Below are positions 10,011-19,054 of a stretch of DNA of 64,000 bases, in pieces. The DNA lies in contig NZ_CP119574.1 in NCBI RefSeq assembly GCF_029278605.1, positions 496,001 to 560,000 on the forward strand, in the 5' to 3' direction. The stretch's first letter is position 1; each line of letters begins with the position of its first letter. The position numbers were made by a program, and so were the translations under genes. Source of the stretch: Cupriavidus sp. WKF15 (GTDB taxonomy: Bacteria; Pseudomonadota; Gammaproteobacteria; Burkholderiales; Burkholderiaceae). The notes below the pieces were generated by a model. The model had not been told where the DNA came from. It did not search any database and was given only the letters and a program-made list of their open reading frames with translations.

Positions 10011-10119
10011 GACTTAGCACGAGGTCTCGGTCAACCGGCCGCTCAAATGACCGTATGACCGCGAGGATGGATGGCCGAAGATGGCCGGCAAGCGACCGCT
10101 AGCCGGCCAAGCTCTCTAA
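10011..10119. repeat. Degenerate GAATGACCG-type intergenic repeat
   Basis: Contains CTCAAATGACCGTATGACCGC and the self-complementary GGCCGAAGATGGCCGG followed by AGCGACCGCTAGCCGGCC. Similar word sets (AATGACCG, ATGGCC, GGCCGxxxxCGAC) recur near 4338, 10913, 14040, 48296 and 52267, always between genes. It may act as a hairpin between the regulator gene and the convergent recombinase fragment. Confidence 0.35.
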
Positions 10120-10434
10120 CTACACTTCGGTCTGCTCTGCCATTTCAAGCGCGTCGTCGACCTCAATGCCAAGGTAGCGCACCGTGCTTTCAAGTTTGGT
10201 ATGCCCAAGAAGCAGTTGTACGGCTCGTAGATTCTTTGTGCGCCGGTAGATCAGCGATGCCTTGGTACGCCGGATGGAATGCGTCCCGTAAGCTGAATCG
10301 TCAAGACCAATGGAGACGACCCAGCGATGAACGATTCTCGCGTACTGTCGCGTTGACAGGTGCGGCGATGCGTGCAAGCGACTCGGAAAGAGGTAGTCGC
10401 CCAGTTTGAGTCTGCTCGACATCAAGGACATCAT
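10120..10434 (-). pseudogene. Tyrosine recombinase/integrase, C-terminal fragment
   Basis: About 100 residues matching the C-terminal half of a phage-integrase-type recombinase of roughly 200 residues common in Burkholderiales. Visible catalytic motifs are HSIRRTK (His-x-x-Arg box), LLGHTKLEST (second His) and the nucleophile Tyr in VRYLG. The N-terminal half and first catalytic Arg are missing, and no start with a ribosome site was found. Treated as a remnant. Confidence 0.75.
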
Positions 10435-10587
10435 CTACCTCTCGTATGCTCGGAGTGCACCCCAGTGGTCCCCTGTGATGGCGCCGCCTGGCAATCTGCT
10501 GCATTACGAAATCCGCTATGCTTCGCGGCAGCCGCGCCGGCGAAACGGTCGGAGCGGCCAAGTGATCTCAACTCTGACGACGGATAC

Positions 10588-10845
10588 ATGGCTACCAAAG
10601 AAAGCTTAATTGTCTTGCTCGTGATCGGCGGCATTGCCGGCTGGCTGGCGGGTGTGCTAATGAAGGGCCGCGGCTTGGGGCTACTGATGGACATTGTTCT
10701 GGGCGTCGCCGGCGCCTTCCTCGCCCATTGGCTCGCGGTTAAGCTGGGCATCCACATCAGCAAGGGGTGGATTGGCTCGCTGATCACGGCTACTGTGGGG
10801 GCCGTGCTGATCCTAGTCGTAGCTCGGGGGATCACACGCAGGTAA
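10588..10845 (+). CDS. GlsB/YeaQ/YmgE-family membrane protein
   Basis: An 85-residue, almost wholly hydrophobic protein with three predicted helices. It has the family pattern: GGIAGWLAG near the start, a central MKGRGLGLLMDIVLGVAGAFL and a C-terminal GAVLILVVARGITRR. Members are small inner-membrane proteins linked to stress responses, with no established biochemical role. Start ATG 10588 gives the usual family length; no strong Shine-Dalgarno sequence was seen. Confidence 0.85.
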   Translation: MATKESLIVLLVIGGIAGWLAGVLMKGRGLGLLMDIVLGVAGAFLAHWLAVKLGIHISKGWIGSLITATVGAVLILVVARGITRR

Positions 10846-10847
10846 GT

Positions 10848-10892
10848 GTAGACCGGTCGAGTAGCTGTTCCGCAGCCTCGACCGGCTTCTAC
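10848..10892 (+). terminator. Hairpin after the GlsB-like gene
   Basis: GTAGACCGGTCGAG pairs with CTCGACCGG..CTAC across a 15-nt loop starting 3 nt after the stop codon. It lacks a T-run, so termination strength is uncertain. Confidence 0.5.
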
Positions 10893-11320
10893 CCGGTCGT
10901 CTCTTGACGACCCGAAGCGGGCGTTCGGACAATCGCGCTCCGAATGACCGTCCCCAAGCTGCAACGGCCATCCACCGATTCAGGTGTCTCTCGGCATGTC
11001 AACGAGGTAGCTATCTCTTTTCCCAAGAGGGACTTCTTTGGAAGTACGCATCGAAAATCCAATTTGTTGGCCCCCACATTGCGGATTGGCAGGATGGGCG
11101 CTGCATGACGGCACCCCCGTCTAGGGCTAACGCCTGTTGACGTCCTTCTGATATGCGAAGAGCCCTTGGCACATCTGGTGAGTTGCAGCGACGTGCACGG
11201 GAATCGTCGACGGGGGTGACCGGTAAGCTACCGATTGCAGCGGCAAGAAGTGCCAGGTGCACTGGCGCTGGCAATGCCCGCCTGCGCCAGACCTTCAGAC
11301 CTCCGTCGGACGTGCAGCCC
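10893..11320. other. Gap without a recognised gene
   Basis: Includes one degenerate GAATGACCG-type stretch (10913-10975). No coding character seen on either strand. Confidence 0.35.
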
Positions 11321-11540
11321 AGTCCATCAACAAGTCGTCCTGGGCGGGCGCCTACTACCGGCAAACAGCGAGCGAAGGGCAGTTCGTATCAGGCCGCCGT
11401 CCGGGCACTGGCATTCAAGGGGATACGGATCCTCTACCGCTGCTGGCAAGCGGGAACGCGGTGCGATGAGAGCATCTACCTCAACGCCCTGAGGAAGCGC
11501 GGTTCGCCGCGCATCGGAGACCACGGGCTTCCAAGGTGAC
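11321..11540 (+). pseudogene. IS110-family transposase, frameshifted C-terminal remnant
   Basis: Two overlapping frames read as consecutive pieces of the C-terminal region of IS110/IS1111-type transposases. First comes NKSSWAGAYYRQ in the frame starting at 11329, then, after a shift near 11362, GKQRAKGSSYQAAVRALAFK and RILYRCWQAGTRCDESIYLN followed by ALRKRGSP. This matches the family pattern (W-A-x-x-Y-Y..AVRALAFKWIRI..YRCW). The rest of the element is gone. Confidence 0.6.
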
Positions 11541-12054
11541 CACTCTCGAGCGGCGGTGACGCAGTTCAACTCCAGCTATGAAGACCGACAAGATTACCCG
11601 GCTCGACTGCTCGAACCGGAAACCAACGCTCCTTTGAAAAACCACCTCATGGCGTGACTCAGTCATTCGACGGTGTTTTGTTGAACGATGGCCGGCAGAA
11701 AATGCGGACACCCGAGGCAATCTGTTTCATTGATGTTACGAATTAAGCATCATGCAGGACAGAGTTGACTGGGAACCCGTTGTCATTTGCCGTCGGCACC
11801 ATATAGTAATTTTGTCTGCCTCGCCTTATGCGGATCGAGTGCACGTGGATTTTGTAACGTTTCGATGCGCTTGATAGCACGAATATCAGCGCTCAAGCGC
11901 ACCGCGATCCCAACTCGGAAGACGGGCATGCTTCGACGGGAAGATAGTCGTTTTTCGCACGTGAATCGGCCGTTCATACTGCGAAAGTCATGGTACCGGT
12001 GATGTGCAGCCGGCAGTGCAAAAAAGCGTTTTACCGTTTTTCGCGAGGCACAGA
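11541..12054. other. Gap upstream of the Asp-box protein gene
   Basis: About 500 nt with no convincing gene. The AT-richer part (about 11730-11900) directly precedes the next gene and may hold its promoter. Confidence 0.35.
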
Positions 12055-13707
12055 ATGAAATCAATTTCCAGACGCCTGTCCCGTCTTATTTCCCAGGGTC
12101 TCGCAGGTGGCGGCGTCATCGCGCTCACGTGCGCGATCGGCACAGGCTCCCAGGCGCAGACGCTCGGCCCACTTGTCCAGGTGACCGCGGGCGATCCGTT
12201 CAGTGGATGCGCTGCCGACCAGGTGCACGCGCAGGAGGCCGCATTCGGGAGCATCCTTTATCCAGCCACGTCGATCGAGCCGTGGGTGGCGGCTGATCCG
12301 GCCGACCCGTCTCGCCTCCTCGTCGGCCACCAACAGGACCGCTGGAACGATGGTGGCTCACGCGGGCTCGTCGGCGTCGTCTCCAACGATGCGGGCAACA
12401 CCTGGACCAATTCGATCCCGACCGGCGTTACCGAGTGCACCGGGGGTAAATTCGGTCGCGCCTCCGATCCCTGGGTAGATTTTGCGCAAAATGGAACGGC
12501 GTTCTTCTTCTCGCTGGTGTTGGATCCGATGAAGCCGACGACTCCGTTTGGTGCACGAAATAGCGCGATGCTGGTCAGCCGGTCCGTCGACCACGGCGCG
12601 ACGTGGCAGACTCCGGTTACGCTGATCCGCAACAACTCGCCGCACGTGCTAAATGACAAGAACGCGCTCACCGCCGATCCGACCGCGAGCGATTTCGTCT
12701 ATGCGGTGTGGGATCAACTGAGCGTCTTCCCGCACACCATCGAGGCTGCTCAATTGCTCGCGGAAAACGATGGTGTCGAAATCGCGCGCAAATTGCTCAA
12801 CGCTACAGCGGGCGGTGCTCCGTCCTTCAAGTTTAATTTTACCGGCCCGACCTTCTTCTCGCGATCCATTGACAATGGCGTGACCTGGAGCACGGCCGCC
12901 CCAATCTTCCATCCGGGCACGAACAAACAGACGATCAACAACATCGTGCGGGTGTTGCCTGATGGGAGTGTGCTCGATTTCTTCACTGCGATCGGTGTCA
13001 CAAAGGCGGGTCTCAGCATCGGCTATATAAAGTCCACGGATAAGGGAGGGAGTTGGAGCGGGACGACGTTCGCCAACGATATTCACGTGGTCCGAGTGGT
13101 CACTCCGGACACCGGCGCGCCGATACGCGATGCCTCCATTCTCTACAGCGTGGCTGTGAACCCAGTCACGGGGGCAATCTATCTCGCCTGGCAGGACGAT
13201 CGCTTTTCGACGGCCATGTGCCCCACGCCCACAAGTTCCACAGGGTCAATCCCGATCGACGGGATCGTCTTCAGCGAGTCGGATGACGGCGGGCTAACTT
13301 GGTCGGCGCCGGTGATGATCAACAAGACGCCGGCGAATGCCACGAACCCGTGCCGTCAGCAGGCCTTCATCCCCGCGGTGGTGGCGTCGGGCGACGGCAA
13401 GACGATCGTGGTGACGTACTACGACTTTCGTAATGACGGGAAGATATCTGGCATCGAGGGCACTGACTATTTCGCGCTCTTCTGCCCTACCTCCAGCGAC
13501 TGCACGAAGCCCGCCAACTGGGGCAATGAGAAGCCTCTAACCACAGCCTCGTTCAACATACTTGACGCGCCCGTGGCGCGTGGCCATTTCCTTGGCGATT
13601 ACATGGGCTTGACTGCTAGCGGGCCCAAGACCGTGTATCCGGTATTCGGCATAGCCACGGGTCTCAACGTGACGGCGGAATTCACCCGCCAAATCACATT
13701 GCCGTGA
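12055..13707 (+). CDS. Exported Asp-box (BNR) repeat protein, sialidase-like fold
   Basis: A 550-residue protein with a signal peptide (basic MKSISRRLSRL, hydrophobic core, likely cut after SQA near residue 34). Five Asp-boxes of the S-x-D-x-G-x-x-W type lie at 110-117, 177-184, 271-278, 327-334 and 409-416, the signature of a six-bladed sialidase-like propeller. I see no clear sialidase arginine triad, so enzymatic activity is not claimed; many such proteins are uncharacterised exported glycosidase-like proteins. ATG 12055 starts directly at the signal peptide; an in-frame start 17 codons upstream would spoil it. It stands alone. Confidence 0.8.
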   Translation: MKSISRRLSRLISQGLAGGGVIALTCAIGTGSQAQTLGPLVQVTAGDPFSGCAADQVHAQEAAFGSILYPATSIEPWVAADPADPSRLLVGHQQDRWNDGGSRGLVGVVSNDAGNTWTNSIPTGVTECTGGKFGRASDPWVDFAQNGTAFFFSLVLDPMKPTTPFGARNSAMLVSRSVDHGATWQTPVTLIRNNSPHVLNDKNALTADPTASDFVYAVWDQLSVFPHTIEAAQLLAENDGVEIARKLLNATAGGAPSFKFNFTGPTFFSRSIDNGVTWSTAAPIFHPGTNKQTINNIVRVLPDGSVLDFFTAIGVTKAGLSIGYIKSTDKGGSWSGTTFANDIHVVRVVTPDTGAPIRDASILYSVAVNPVTGAIYLAWQDDRFSTAMCPTPTSSTGSIPIDGIVFSESDDGGLTWSAPVMINKTPANATNPCRQQAFIPAVVASGDGKTIVVTYYDFRNDGKISGIEGTDYFALFCPTSSDCTKPANWGNEKPLTTASFNILDAPVARGHFLGDYMGLTASGPKTVYPVFGIATGLNVTAEFTRQITLP

Positions 13708-14055
13708 GCGCAACCAGCGGCGGCTGGAGGAGGGTCGCCGCCCGGTCCTCCGGCATGCGCAAGGGTCCCGGCAACAGCTCATATGGGGAGGGGAATGCGC
13801 GAGCTCTCTGCGATGATGCAGCAGTGTTTTCGTTGCGTGATCGCCTTGGACGCCCGTTCCCTGCACTCCCGAACCGCAAGATCTCTTTATGATCTTCGTC
13901 TCTTTTTCTGATACCAGCCATTCGGAAATGAACACGTATGCGAGAAGCCAATGGTTTGGCCAATGACCGCCTGTCAGTATCAGGTAGCGAAGGTCCGCAG
14001 CAGGATGTGAATCGGACGTTTCCATGAACGAGCACCAGCCTCAGCGAAGGACCGG
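13708..14055. other. Intergenic region
   Basis: GGCGGC..GCCGCC pairing just after the Asp-box gene (13718-13741) may be a weak terminator. Otherwise no gene was recognised. Confidence 0.3.
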
Positions 14056-14352
14056 TCATGGCCGATCTCTGCCCTCGGCGACCCGGAGCGGCCCCTGATG
14101 GCAAGCTGCGAACTGTTCCGTAACCGCAACATGTATCCGCAAGCGAGGTGTGCCCGTCCCCGCAAGCAAGTAGCCATTCCAGGCTCCCAAGGCACGACGC
14201 ACCTCAAGCGTTGCCACCACCTCATCTGGCTCCCCTTGGTAAAGCTCATGCCAAGAAGACCCGGGCACATAGTCCGCACCGGCCGCGTTCCATTCTTCGA
14301 GAGTAACGGGAGGGACAGGAAGGACGAGATGCAGTCGACCATGCGGCGTCAG
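14056..14352 (-). CDS. Small conserved-looking protein with an apparent CTG start
   Basis: A frame of about 98 residues (HGRLHLVLPVPPVTLEEWN.. GADYVPGSSWHELYQGEPDE..ALGAWNGYLLAGTGTP) with even, protein-like composition but no ATG, GTG or TTG at its 5' end. Its first possible codon, CTG at 14352, overlaps the TGA stop of the upstream HTH gene as CTGA. This is the geometry of the common ATGA overlap, so it is probably a translationally coupled second gene whose start has drifted to CTG, or a gene whose start was lost. Function unknown. Confidence 0.5.
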   Translation of the reverse strand: MTPHGRLHLVLPVPPVTLEEWNAAGADYVPGSSWHELYQGEPDEVVATLEVRRALGAWNGYLLAGTGTPRLRIHVAVTEQFAACHQGPLRVAEGRDRP

Positions 14353-14696
14353 TGCTTGTCAATGCTTCGCGTGGCCAAGGGAGTTTGCTTTTGCGCTGCG
14401 GCTGTCACTGAGTTGGCTCCTAATACACCGTTCAATGCCATTTTCGCGCCAGACTTCTTGAGGACCGGTCCCCAATCGACCAGTCGATAGACCGGCCCAT
14501 CCTTCTCGATACGAACCCCGGCCTGTGCCGCAGCTTGCTTAACAAGCATGGTCACAGTCTTCTTATCGATGCCAGTCCGCGCTACCACCTTGACCAAGGT
14601 CGCATCGGTGATGGCGTCAATCGCAGCCAGAACGGTAAGCATTCGCCGCAGGTCGCCCCTTGGGTATTTCGGCACGTCGTTGTCATCAACTGGCAT
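14349..14696 (-). CDS. Small helix-turn-helix-like protein of unknown function
   Basis: A 115-residue protein beginning MPVDDNDVPKYPRGDLRRML. The central segment TDATLVKVVARTGIDKKTVTMLV reads as a helix-turn-helix, followed by a small wing-like part (RIEKDGPVYRLVDWGPV). Such short proteins recur in Burkholderiales as unnamed DNA-binding candidates. ATG 14696 is preferred over in-frame upstream starts, whose added residues are Cys/Arg/His-rich. It overlaps the following small gene by 4 nt. Confidence 0.6.
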   Translation of the reverse strand: MPVDDNDVPKYPRGDLRRMLTVLAAIDAITDATLVKVVARTGIDKKTVTMLVKQAAAQAGVRIEKDGPVYRLVDWGPVLKKSGAKMALNGVLGANSVTAAAQKQTPLATRSIDKH

Positions 14697-15516
14697 CAAT
14701 TTACACTTGGATCGGATTACCTGCGACAGTCTTTTAACGGCAGAGAAACGAGGGGGTTGACAATTGCAGTGCGCGTGGCCACGGCGCAGTCGGAGGCATG
14801 CGCTCTGACGGTCCAGATGATTCGCACTAGTCCCGACTCGGCAACCTAGATGTCGCGGCGAGCCCGACTGTCCCAACGACCCCGTCTCGTTCATTCACAA
14901 CTCATTCGGCCATTGGCTGAAGTTCACCTGATGGCAGTCGTCCTGGCAACCGGACGCTGCGGCCTTGTCCTCCCGCGCGATGCTCATCGTGGCAGCGTGC
15001 GGATGCTGGACAATCGACAATAACCTGAGGCGCAAGGTGTCATCGAACGACGCCGTCCTGATCGCTTGCCTGAAGGGCCTGGGTGTACTGGCTCGGCTCG
15101 GGCCGCCGCCAGGCACGCCAGGTTGGCGTCCTTGAGATTGGACGTTGCTGCCTTTACCCTCTGGAGTTCGCCTTTCGATAAGCGAGAGCAGTTGTCAGTG
15201 AAATTTGGAAACCGCCTTCACCTTTCTGCGAGACCCGGCTGCATGCAGCGCATCGGAAGATGTTGTCGAGATGTCTTCGCGAAATATAGAGAATGACGCG
15301 CGCCTTGCAGGGGCGTTCCTCAATCTGGCTATTGGCTTCGGATTCTACGTTGACGTTGTCTGCCATCAGTCCAAGTCTGACATCAACTGATGAGGCCATG
15401 ACTCCATTCGTCCCAACGACGCGAAGTACAGGGAATTGCAATGCGAACTGTGCGGGGACGTCCATTAATTACTGCGGTGCTACAGCAGGATAGCGCTAAC
15501 AGGGTATGAGCTGTAG
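14697..15516. other. Gap with no assignable gene
   Basis: About 800 nt. Overlapping short frames on both strands (for example minus 15154-15465 and plus 15205-15390) have plausible amino-acid composition but no ribosome site and no recognisable motif. They may be remnants. Confidence 0.3.
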
Positions 15517-15951
15517 CTAGAGCTCAGCTTTCATCAGGGGCGGCGTTTCAATAATACCGGCGTCGGCGAATTCACGGGATGCCAGTACTTCCGGAGGGAT
15601 GACAGCACGGTCGATAGGTGTGAATCCGAGGCGGGAGAAATAGCCGGCTGCCGCCTTGGTTCCGACGACCAGGGTATCGATGCCGCGCAGGCGGATATCG
15701 GCGACCAGCGCGGAAACCAGCAAGGCAGCCAGCCCTGCCCGTCTCGCGCGCTGGGCGACAGCGACCCCTCGCAACAGGCCAACGCTGCCCCCGAACACCT
15801 CGATGCCGGCGCAGCCGAGCAGGCCCCTCTTGTCCCGGCTGACATGAAATTCCACCGCGTCGCCACGTATCCCGCCGACGGGCAGCGAACACGACCGAAG
15901 CAATGCTTCCACATCATGCAGGTCTGCCTCTGTCGCACGACGCGGCCTCAT
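15517..15951 (-). CDS. GNAT acetyltransferase, ArsN2-like (copy 1)
   Basis: A 144-residue GNAT-fold protein: N-terminal RRATEADLHDVEALLRSC, then the acetyl-CoA-binding strand/loop LLRGVAVAQRARRAGLAALL and C-terminal AAAGYFSRLGFTPIDR. The opening helix with L-R-S-C-x-L-P and the ending GYFSRLGF..V..E resemble the acetyltransferases found in arsenic operons (ArsN2 type), but no ars genes are adjacent. ATG 15951 has AGGT 7 nt upstream. Two related proteins occur at 25128 and 26101. Substrate unknown. Confidence 0.7.
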   Translation of the reverse strand: MRPRRATEADLHDVEALLRSCSLPVGGIRGDAVEFHVSRDKRGLLGCAGIEVFGGSVGLLRGVAVAQRARRAGLAALLVSALVADIRLRGIDTLVVGTKAAAGYFSRLGFTPIDRAVIPPEVLASREFADAGIIETPPLMKAEL

Positions 15952-16022
15952 AGTGTTACCTGTTGCCAATGATTCACGGCGGACATCTCCGCGCTCCGGC
16001 TGTTACCCACCAGCCTAACTAA

Positions 16023-17499
16023 TCTTACTGTGTCATAAAAATTAAGGCATAATATGCCCATCATTTTTCCCTTTGATGGGAGGTGCCATGGGCATATCCA
16101 AAGAGTTCGATCGATACATGGCTCACCTGGCTGAAGGGTTGGGTCATGCCGACCGTCACGCAGGATTGACTGGGTATTGCACCGGTCTGATGCTGCCTCT
16201 GTCGCGCAAGAGCGTCGAACCCATGGCCGCCCGCGTTGATCCGCTGCGCGCCAGCGCCCGGCACCAAGCCCTGCATCACTTTGTCGCCAAGGCCCAATGG
16301 AGTGACCAGCAACTGCTCAATCGCGTGGCGCAGTGGGTGGTGCCGCATATGGACTTCAGCGCTGGCGGCTGGTGGATCGTTGACGACACGGGCTTTCCCA
16401 AGAAGGGCGTCCACTCGGTGGGCGTGACACGCCAATACTGCGGGGTGCTGGGCAAGCAGGACAACTGCCAAGTGGCCGTCAGCGTCTCGCTGGCCTGCGA
16501 ACAAGGCAGCCTACCGGTGGCCTGGCAACTGTACTTGCCCCGCAACTGGGCCGAAGATGCCGAGCGCAGACTCAAGGCCGGGATTCCCGAACACATCGAG
16601 TTTGCGACCAAGCCTCAAATTGCCCTGCAACAGATACGGGGCCTGCTCTCTGAAGGAGCACCCAAGCACTGCGTGCTGGCCGACGCAGGCTACGGGATCG
16701 ACTATGCGTTTCGTCAAGGGCTGACCAATCTGGGCTTGCCCTACGTGGTCGGGATCACCTCGGCCGTGGTGGTCTGGCCACCGGGGGTGGAGCCCCTGCC
16801 GCCAAAGCCCTACAGCGGCATGGGCCGTCCACCGGTGATGCCACGGCGCACCGCCAAGAGACAGCCGGTGAGTGTCAAGGCATTGGCGCAGTCCTTGTCC
16901 GACAGCGCATTCCAGAACATCAGTTGGCGCGAAGGCAGCAACGAGCGCCTGACGGGCCGCTTTGCGGCGCTGCGGGTACGCTGCGCCGGGGGTAACGTGG
17001 GCAAGGCGCGTCTGCTGCCCCAGCAGTGGCTGCTCATCGAGTGGCCCGCAGATCAGGCCGAGCCTGAGAAGTATTACCTGTCCACGCTGCCCGAAACCAC
17101 GGCACTGAACGATCTGGTGCGCGCTGCGCACATGCGCTGGCGCATCGAGCGCGATTATCAAGATCTCAAGCAGGACCTCGGCCTGGGCCACTATGAGGGG
17201 CGGGGTTGGCGGGGCTTTCACCACCACGCCAGCCTGAGCATCGCCGCGTATGGCTTCCTGATGGCGCAGCGACTGAAAGCCGGCAGCAGCGCCGGCGGTA
17301 AAAAAAACTTCATCGAATGCCAGGTGCCTGCCATTCCCGAAGATTACGTTCCTCGGGGAAGTCCGGCGCGCGCAGCGTCACGTGCCGAACTCGATCAGGA
17401 CGCTGCGCCTTCAGTTGAGCGTCGCACTCGCAGGCGCCCTGGGACATTGCCCGCATTGCGCCGCCGTTAGCGTTCGACTACGTTTGTGACACAGTAAGA
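16023..17499 (+). mobile_element. IS701-family insertion sequence
   Basis: A 1477-bp element bounded by the imperfect 15-bp terminal repeats TCTTACTGTGTCATA (16023-16037) and the reverse complement TCTTACTGTGTCACA (17485-17499). It is flanked on both sides by CTAA (16019-16022 and 17500-17503), the 4-bp target duplication typical of IS701. It carries one intact transposase, so it looks recent and potentially active. It lies between the acetyltransferase gene and the PXPV-type gene. Confidence 0.93.
16088..17470 (+). CDS. IS701-family DDE transposase
   Basis: A 460-residue transposase with the RNase-H fold typical of the family. The first catalytic Asp is in WWIVDDTGFPKKG (D99 or D100), the second is D199 in VLADAGYG, and the C-terminal signature is RDYQDLKQDLGLGHYEGR. 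ATG 16088 is chosen for GGAGG 5 nt upstream. The Arg-rich C-terminus reaches almost to the right terminal repeat. Confidence 0.92.
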   Translation: MGISKEFDRYMAHLAEGLGHADRHAGLTGYCTGLMLPLSRKSVEPMAARVDPLRASARHQALHHFVAKAQWSDQQLLNRVAQWVVPHMDFSAGGWWIVDDTGFPKKGVHSVGVTRQYCGVLGKQDNCQVAVSVSLACEQGSLPVAWQLYLPRNWAEDAERRLKAGIPEHIEFATKPQIALQQIRGLLSEGAPKHCVLADAGYGIDYAFRQGLTNLGLPYVVGITSAVVVWPPGVEPLPPKPYSGMGRPPVMPRRTAKRQPVSVKALAQSLSDSAFQNISWREGSNERLTGRFAALRVRCAGGNVGKARLLPQQWLLIEWPADQAEPEKYYLSTLPETTALNDLVRAAHMRWRIERDYQDLKQDLGLGHYEGRGWRGFHHHASLSIAAYGFLMAQRLKAGSSAGGKKNFIECQVPAIPEDYVPRGSPARAASRAELDQDAAPSVERRTRRRPGTLPALRRR

Positions 17500-17515
17500 C
17501 TAACGCTCGCGCATT

Positions 17516-17836
17516 CTAGTCATCGTAGCCGTCATGCCAGCGCCGCCATTCGCGCTGGCGCTCCCGCCATTCATGCTCTCTCCATCGCTGCTCGCGCCGC
17601 CATTGGCGCTCCCTCCAGGCGCGCGCTTGCCAGTCGTCGTAGTAGTAAGCCGGAGCCGCTACCACCGGCTGCTGCTGGACGACCACGGGGGCAGGTTCGT
17701 AGTAGACAGGCGGCGGGGCGACAACCACTGGCGCAGGGATGCCAATACCAATACCCACGTCCACCCGCGCTTCAGCCATGTTGGAGCCAAGAGCGGTAAC
17801 GCCGACCAGAAGCAAGAGCGCTGCGGCCTTTCGCAT
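17516..17836 (-). CDS. Small exported Pro/Val- and Arg/Trp-rich protein
   Basis: A 106-residue protein with a signal peptide (MRKAAALLLLVGVTALGSNMAEA). A central PAPVVVAPPPVYYEPAPVVV segment has PxPV-like repeats, and the strongly charged C-terminal third is rich in WRERQWRREQ-type repeats. Such PxPV-repeat proteins are common, unnamed periplasmic or envelope proteins of Burkholderiales. AGGAG sits 7 nt before the ATG. Its stop lies 13 nt from the IS701 element. Confidence 0.7.
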   Translation of the reverse strand: MRKAAALLLLVGVTALGSNMAEARVDVGIGIGIPAPVVVAPPPVYYEPAPVVVQQQPVVAAPAYYYDDWQARAWRERQWRREQRWREHEWRERQREWRRWHDGYDD

Positions 17837-18199
17837 GATTTTCTCCTTTTTCTCTTGCTGAGACTCTAGGTCAGCATGGTTCTACGGTGTATTAGCAGAT
17901 TTGCACAGCGGTGACATTCTGTAACGCGACGTCGACGCGCAAGGTGTCAAGCCGGACTATGGGAGCTACAAGACAACCGAGCATCTTCCGTGTGGACCGA
18001 AGTCAGAATACCTTCGAGAGGGCGAAGACCCGTAATAGGGGGTGGAGGCGCATCCGTCCAGGCTCACGACTTCAGCTTGCCTGTTTCAGAACTTACGGTT
18101 TGTCACGAGTTCGAGGTCAACTCGACTCGGAACAGTGCGTTTTTTCCGGTAAGCACGGCGCATTGCCGGGCTGCCAAAAATTGCTCAGGAGTTCACGTC

Positions 18200-18643
18200 A
18201 TGAAGAAGCTGTTTGCTGCTCTCGCCTCTGCCGCCCTCGTCGGTACCGTTTTCGCGCAGACTGGTGCGCCAGCTTCCGGGACTCAGCCGCAAGCAGGGGC
18301 GACGAAAGACCAGGTGAAGGTCGTCAAGGAAAAGAGTGCCACCCCGGCGAAGGCCGACAAGGACACGAAGGGTGTCAGCGCGCAGGGCGATGAAGCAAAA
18401 GCGCAAGCCAGCGCCGGCAAGGAAAAGGCTGATGTAAAAGCTGGCGCAAATAAGGCCGCTGCCAAGGGTGCCCACCCTAAGGCGAGCAAGATGGGTGCCG
18501 CCAACACCGAGGCCGGTAAGGCGAAGGCTGAGGCAAAGAATGATTCCGATAAGGCCAAGGCAGATGTGGCGAAGCCCGATGCGCAGCCCGAAGCCGCGAA
18601 GGCCGCAGCCAGTGCTAACGTAGACAAGACGAAGAAGCAGTAA
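18200..18643 (+). CDS. Exported Ala/Lys-rich low-complexity protein
   Basis: A 147-residue protein with a clear signal peptide (MKKLFAALASAALVGTVFA) followed by a long stretch dominated by Ala, Lys, Asp and Glu, with repeated KADKD/KAKAEAK-type words. The composition resembles histone-H1-like or coiled-coil stress proteins, but the signal peptide places it in the periplasm. AGGAG lies 8 nt upstream of the ATG. No enzymatic motif; function unknown. Confidence 0.65.
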   Translation: MKKLFAALASAALVGTVFAQTGAPASGTQPQAGATKDQVKVVKEKSATPAKADKDTKGVSAQGDEAKAQASAGKEKADVKAGANKAAAKGAHPKASKMGAANTEAGKAKAEAKNDSDKAKADVAKPDAQPEAAKAAASANVDKTKKQ

Positions 18644-18785
18644 GCCGCTCGCATCGAGCGACCAGGAGGTCCGTTGCCAGGGCGACGGCCATGGCAACGA
18701 AGCTTGAGTGCCCGAGCTTTGCGGAGAGCGCAGGTTAGCTGAAAGGCAGCCTGGCCTCTGCATTTGTTACGTTTGGGGAAGTGCA

Positions 18786-18947
18786 ATGAAGCCGTTTCTC
18801 GCTTTGCTTGTCGCCGTATCTACACTGCTTGGTGGTTGCGTCGTCGTGCCCTACGATGGCGGGTACTACGGTGGATACTATGGCCCGTACGGGTACTGGG
18901 GCCACAGACACTATGGACACCATGGGCACCACGGGGATGATGATTGA
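18786..18947 (+). CDS. Small lipoprotein with Gly/Tyr/His-rich tail
   Basis: A 53-residue protein. The lipobox LLGGC ends a short signal peptide (MKPFLALLVAVSTLLGGC). The mature part is almost only Gly, Tyr and His (YDGGYYGGYYGPYGYWGHRH, then YGHHGHHGDDD). The His/Asp end could bind metal; this is inferred from composition only. It is the third small exported protein in a row after 17516 and 18200. Confidence 0.65.
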   Translation: MKPFLALLVAVSTLLGGCVVVPYDGGYYGGYYGPYGYWGHRHYGHHGHHGDDD

Positions 18948-19054
18948 GGGCAATCAGGTCGAAATCGCGCTATGGCGTTGTTCGCGCTCGGCGCTCCGGT
19001 TGAGCGCAGGGCTGATGACGGCGACGCAATCATCGCGTCAGCGGGGATAGTCTT

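Noticed and set aside
15154..15465. Overlapping short frames on both strands
   Set aside because: Both have plausible composition but neither has a start signal or recognised motif, so I could not choose.
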